Part shown: piece after piece, positions 5,732 to 7,947 of the stretch
Position numbering within the stretch: position 1 is the first letter of the stretch
How the letters are laid out: the number at the start of each line of letters is the position of its first letter
Source of the DNA: Candidatus Sericytochromatia bacterium
GTDB taxonomy: Bacteria; Cyanobacteriota; Sericytochromatia; JACMPN01
Direction of reading: 5' to 3'
Assembly: GCA_014377495.1 (NCBI GenBank)
Contig: JACMPN010000176.1
Coordinates: 1 to 7,947 of the forward strand
DNA: 7,947 nucleotides
The notes under the pieces: model-generated
What the model was told of the DNA's origin: nothing
Seen by the model: only the letters and a program-made list of their open reading frames with translations
Database searches by the model: none
Made by a program: the position numbers and the translations under genes

Positions 5732-7525
5732 ATGATTCGTGATCCCCTCGCCGCCGCCGTCAAAGCTGCGCTTGCCCAAGCGGTTGCCGATGGGGCGATC
5801 ACCCTGGCGGAGATCCCCGACCCGCAGATCGACGCCCCGCGCAACCCTGAGCACGGCGACTTTGCGACAAACGTGGCGATGACCCTGGCCAAGCCGACCC
5901 GCATGGCGCCGCTGGCCATCGCCGAGGCGATCGTCGCCCGGATCAACCACCCGATGATCGGCTCGGCCGAAGTCGCCAAGCCCGGCTTCATCAACCTGCG
6001 GCTCAGCCTGGACTGGTTGCGCCAGACCGTGATCGGCGAGACCCACGCCCAAGGTCCCGAGTACGGCAAAGGCGCCACCGGCGCCGGCACCAAGGTGATG
6101 GTCGAGTACGTCAGTGCCAACCCCACCGGCAACCTGCATATCGGCCACGGCCGCAACGCCGCTTTGGGTTCGGCCATCGCCAACCTGCTCCGCTACACCG
6201 GCCACACGGTCAGCGAGGAGTTCTACATCAACGACTTTGGCAACCAGCTGACGATGCTCGGCGTGAGCATCCTGCTGCGCGCCTTGGAACAACAGGGCCT
6301 GAAGGTGCCGTTCCCCAAGAACGGCTACGGCGGGGACTTCATCAAGGACGCCGCGGCGGATCCCGACACCCTGGCCGCCCTGAAAGTTGCCGGGATGCTG
6401 GATTTCCTGACGGCCCACGGGGCCAGTCTGGCCGAGCGGCTGACGCCGTATTTGGAAACCGACCTGCCTGGTGACCCGAAGCTGATCGATGCGCTGTTTT
6501 CCGGGGCGACGGATCTGGTCAACGTGGCCACCGATTTGGGCCGGGCGGCGTTCCTGGCGCAGCAGCAGGCCGTCCTGACCCGGTTCGGTTGCCGGTTCGA
6601 GACCTGGTTCTCCGAGCGGACGCTGCATGCGGCCGACAAGGTCCTGGGTGCCATCGACATGCTGGACAAGGCGGGTTTCGTGTTCGACCTGGACGGGGCC
6701 AAATGGTTCAAGTCCACGGAATTCGGCGACGACAAGGACCGGGTCCTCATTCGCAAGGACGGCCGTCCCACCTACATTGCCGGCGACATCGCCTATCACC
6801 TGGACAAGTATGGTCGCGACTTCGACACCTACATCAACGTCTGGGGCGCCGACCACCATGGCGACATCGCCCGGCTGAAGGGAGCCTTGCAGGCCCTCGG
6901 TCGCGATCCTGCCAAATTGGAAGTCATCCTTTACCAGATGGTCAACCTCTACCGGGGCGGCGTGCCCGTCCGGATGAGCAAGCGCACAGGCGAGATGGTC
7001 ACCCTCGACGAGCTGATCGACGAAGTGGGCATCGACGCCTCGCGGTATTTCCTCGTTTTGCGGGCGGCGGACTCGCCCGTCGACTTCGACATCGACCTGG
7101 CCAAAAAAGAAGCCTCCGACAACCCCGTCTTCTACGTGCAATACGCCCACGCCCGCATCTGCAGCATCGAGCGGATGGCCGAAAGCCAGATGCCGGCAGC
7201 CACGGGCCCTGCGGATCTCAGCCTTTTGGAGGACGAGAGCGAGCGGGCGCTGTTGTTGCGGATCGCCCGGTTCAGCGACGAGGTGGCCGAAGCGGCCCAG
7301 TACCGGGCGCCCTACAAAATGGTGCAGTACGCCGATTCGCTGGCCACCGACTTCCACAGCTTTTACACCCGCTGCCGGGTCCTCGATCCGGCGAACCCGG
7401 CCCTCAGCCAGGCCCGCCTGACTCTGGCCGGCTCGGTGCGCATCGTCCTGCATAATCTGCTTACGCAGTTGGTCGGCGTCAGCGCCCCGGTTCTAATGGA
7501 AAAGCGGGAAGAAGCGACGGCATAG
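5732..7525 (+). CDS. argS: Arginyl-tRNA synthetase
   Basis: This cytosolic class I aminoacyl-tRNA synthetase charges tRNA-Arg with arginine using ATP. The 597-residue protein is close to the usual bacterial length (about 550-600). It begins with the Arg-tRNA synthetase N-terminal domain (1-95), including NPEHGDFATNVAM at 38-50, which recognises the tRNA elbow. The Rossmann catalytic core carries VEYVSANPTGNLHIGHGRNA, with the HIGH motif at 136-139. FYINDFGNQ lies at 164-172, and VWGADHHGDIARLKGAL at 370-386. The second signature, VRMSKRTGEMVTLDELIDEV (413-432), contains MSK at 415-417 of the KMSKS-type loop. The helical anticodon-binding domain follows VFYVQYAHARI and ends in HNLLTQLVGVSAPVLM (574-589), the typical C-terminal end. 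ATG 5732 has GGAGA 9 bases upstream. All signature segments are intact. It appears to be transcribed alone, between terminators on both sides. Confidence 0.98.
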   Translation: MIRDPLAAAVKAALAQAVADGAITLAEIPDPQIDAPRNPEHGDFATNVAMTLAKPTRMAPLAIAEAIVARINHPMIGSAEVAKPGFINLRLSLDWLRQTVIGETHAQGPEYGKGATGAGTKVMVEYVSANPTGNLHIGHGRNAALGSAIANLLRYTGHTVSEEFYINDFGNQLTMLGVSILLRALEQQGLKVPFPKNGYGGDFIKDAAADPDTLAALKVAGMLDFLTAHGASLAERLTPYLETDLPGDPKLIDALFSGATDLVNVATDLGRAAFLAQQQAVLTRFGCRFETWFSERTLHAADKVLGAIDMLDKAGFVFDLDGAKWFKSTEFGDDKDRVLIRKDGRPTYIAGDIAYHLDKYGRDFDTYINVWGADHHGDIARLKGALQALGRDPAKLEVILYQMVNLYRGGVPVRMSKRTGEMVTLDELIDEVGIDASRYFLVLRAADSPVDFDIDLAKKEASDNPVFYVQYAHARICSIERMAESQMPAATGPADLSLLEDESERALLLRIARFSDEVAEAAQYRAPYKMVQYADSLATDFHSFYTRCRVLDPANPALSQARLTLAGSVRIVLHNLLTQLVGVSAPVLMEKREEATA

Positions 7526-7532
7526 GCCTTAA

Positions 7533-7581
7533 AAACGCCAAAAACGAGGCCGATAAAGTGTCGGCCTCATTTCTGGCGTTT
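7533..7581 (+). terminator. Nested hairpin after argS, probable terminator
   Basis: An inner stem GAGGCCGA/TCGGCCTC (7546-7553 and 7561-7568) is followed by ATTT. An outer stem AAACGCCA/TGGCGTTT (7533-7540 and 7574-7581) encloses it. It begins 7 bases after the argS stop. The T-run is short, so termination may be incomplete, and readthrough into the next region is possible. Confidence 0.65.
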
Positions 7582-7782
7582 GGGGTCTGGCACATGATTA
7601 ACAAGGCATTGCCGAAGGTTAACCCTGTCTTGGGCAAGACCTGAGCACAGGCGGCCGATAAGGGTAATGTGAAGCGTGAAGCGGGTGGCCGGAACGCCCT
7701 GCGCAAGCGGGCCTACAGCTTTCTCCCCCCTAGCTACCCTACTCTCTCCACCCGAGCCCTGGAAACAGGGCTCTTTTCTTTT
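7582..7782 (+). ncRNA. Candidate structured small RNA (family not recognised)
   Basis: The stretch between the argS terminator and the terminator at 7754-7782 has no supported gene but several local stems. These are GTCTT/AAGAC with loop GGGC (7627-7640), CGGCC/GGCCG around a purine-rich 30-base loop (7652-7656 and 7687-7691), and GCCC-GC/GC-GGGC closed by a GCAA tetraloop (7696-7712). A pyrimidine-rich, apparently unpaired run (7719-7753) then leads into the strong terminator. Boundaries are approximate and no clear promoter was found. I do not see the conserved cores of signal-recognition-particle RNA, RNase P RNA or tmRNA. Alternatives are an argS 3' UTR ended by a second terminator, or an attenuated leader of a gene beyond the window. 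Confidence 0.4.
7754..7782 (+). terminator. Strong intrinsic terminator
   Basis: Arms GAGCCCTG (7754-7761) and CAGGGCTC (7766-7773) close a GAAA tetraloop and are followed by TTTTCTTTT (7774-7782). It is the most canonical terminator in the window and implies a + strand transcript ending here that is distinct from the argS terminator at 7533-7581. Confidence 0.9.
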
Positions 7783-7799
7783 GCGGTGCTTGCCAAACG

Positions 7800-7827
7800 A
7801 AAAAAGGGGCCCCCGAAGGGACCCCTT
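7800..7827 (-). terminator. Intrinsic terminator for a - strand transcript from the right
   Basis: The stem pairs AAGGGG with CCCCTT (7804-7809 and 7822-7827) and CCC with GGG (7811-7813 and 7818-7820) around a CGAA loop, with one internal mismatch. On the - strand it is followed by six T (7805-7800) and then CG and TTT. The + strand side has no T-run. It implies a - strand gene to the right. Confidence 0.75.
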
Positions 7828-7863
7828 AAACGAAACGACTGGGTAAACCCAGCAGGCTCCGTT

Positions 7864-7947
7864 TTAAGTGTTAGTAACTCTCATGCATGGCACCTCCGTT
7901 TTCTGGACGAGACCCGTCACGCCCTGCGTGGCTCCAAGGTCACTCCA
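7864..7947 (-). CDS. Possible 3' end of an unrecognised - strand gene (partial)
   Basis: Only one - strand frame is open from the window edge. Its 27 codons end in TLVQ-like sequence, actually GLVQKTEVPCMRVTNT, then TAA (7864-7866), 37 bases before the - strand terminator. The terminator makes a gene end here reasonable, but 27 open codons could be chance and the residues are not recognisable. A competing reading is a tiny ORF, ATG at 7888-7886 encoding MHESY with TAA at 7873-7871, preceded by the good Shine-Dalgarno GGAGG (7897-7893). Confidence 0.25.
   Translation of the reverse strand, partial: WSDLGATQGVTGLVQKTEVPCMRVTNT

Noticed and set aside
5657..7453. Long - strand reading frame opposite argS
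   Set aside because: It is a shadow of argS. Its Gly/Val/Asp/Arg-rich low-complexity translation has no domain, and it runs through the argS upstream terminator.
7684..7712. T-box-like GGGTGG followed by GGAACGCC in the candidate RNA, which would suggest a tRNA-sensing leader
   Set aside because: The spacing and bases do not match the conserved T-box core, no specifier stem was identified, and no downstream gene is visible.
7669..7947. + strand frame beginning at GTG 7669 that stays open to the window edge
   Set aside because: It crosses the strong terminator at 7754-7782 and the opposite-direction terminator at 7800-7827. Its translation is basic and low in recognisable structure, so chance openness is the better explanation.
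1..7947. CRISPR array, insertion sequence, tRNA or rRNA gene
   Set aside because: No regularly spaced repeats, transposase motif or paired terminal repeats, tRNA cloverleaf or rRNA-like segment was seen on either strand.

Overview
The window is GC-rich bacterial DNA: genes have Shine-Dalgarno sites, there are several intrinsic terminators, and the anchor gene is a bacterial arginyl-tRNA synthetase. Lineage cannot be fixed from sequence alone. A eukaryote-like squalene synthase and single-gene transcription units suggest a lineage away from the common model bacteria. Any closer placement, for example a non-photosynthetic relative of Cyanobacteria, would be a guess.

Left part (1-2081, all + strand). 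The window opens in the 3' part of a TrmO/TsaA-type tRNA methyltransferase gene. It appears to have lost an internal segment and changed frame, so it is called a pseudogene. Two genes follow, each with its own upstream TTAA-containing inverted repeat and its own downstream hairpin. The first encodes a C39-like cysteine peptidase with no visible signal peptide. The second encodes an unrecognised protein with a soluble N-terminal half and a glycine-zipper, probably membrane-inserting, C-terminal half. This pair is the least ordinary part of the window.

Middle (2082-4994, - strand). An aldehyde dehydrogenase lies upstream of a squalene-synthase-type head-to-head prenyl synthase. The 360-base gap between them is full of inverted repeats. 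The two could belong to triterpenoid or C30 carotenoid metabolism, but the gap and hairpins argue against simple co-transcription.

Right part (4995-7947). A divergent spacer leads to a small unrecognised + strand gene with a proline-rich N-terminus. An intrinsic terminator follows, then argS. After the argS terminator, about 170 bases hold no convincing ORF but contain several hairpins and end in a textbook intrinsic terminator, which makes a small RNA gene plausible. A second strong terminator in the opposite direction implies a - strand transcript entering from beyond the right edge. The last ~80 bases may hold the end of that gene.
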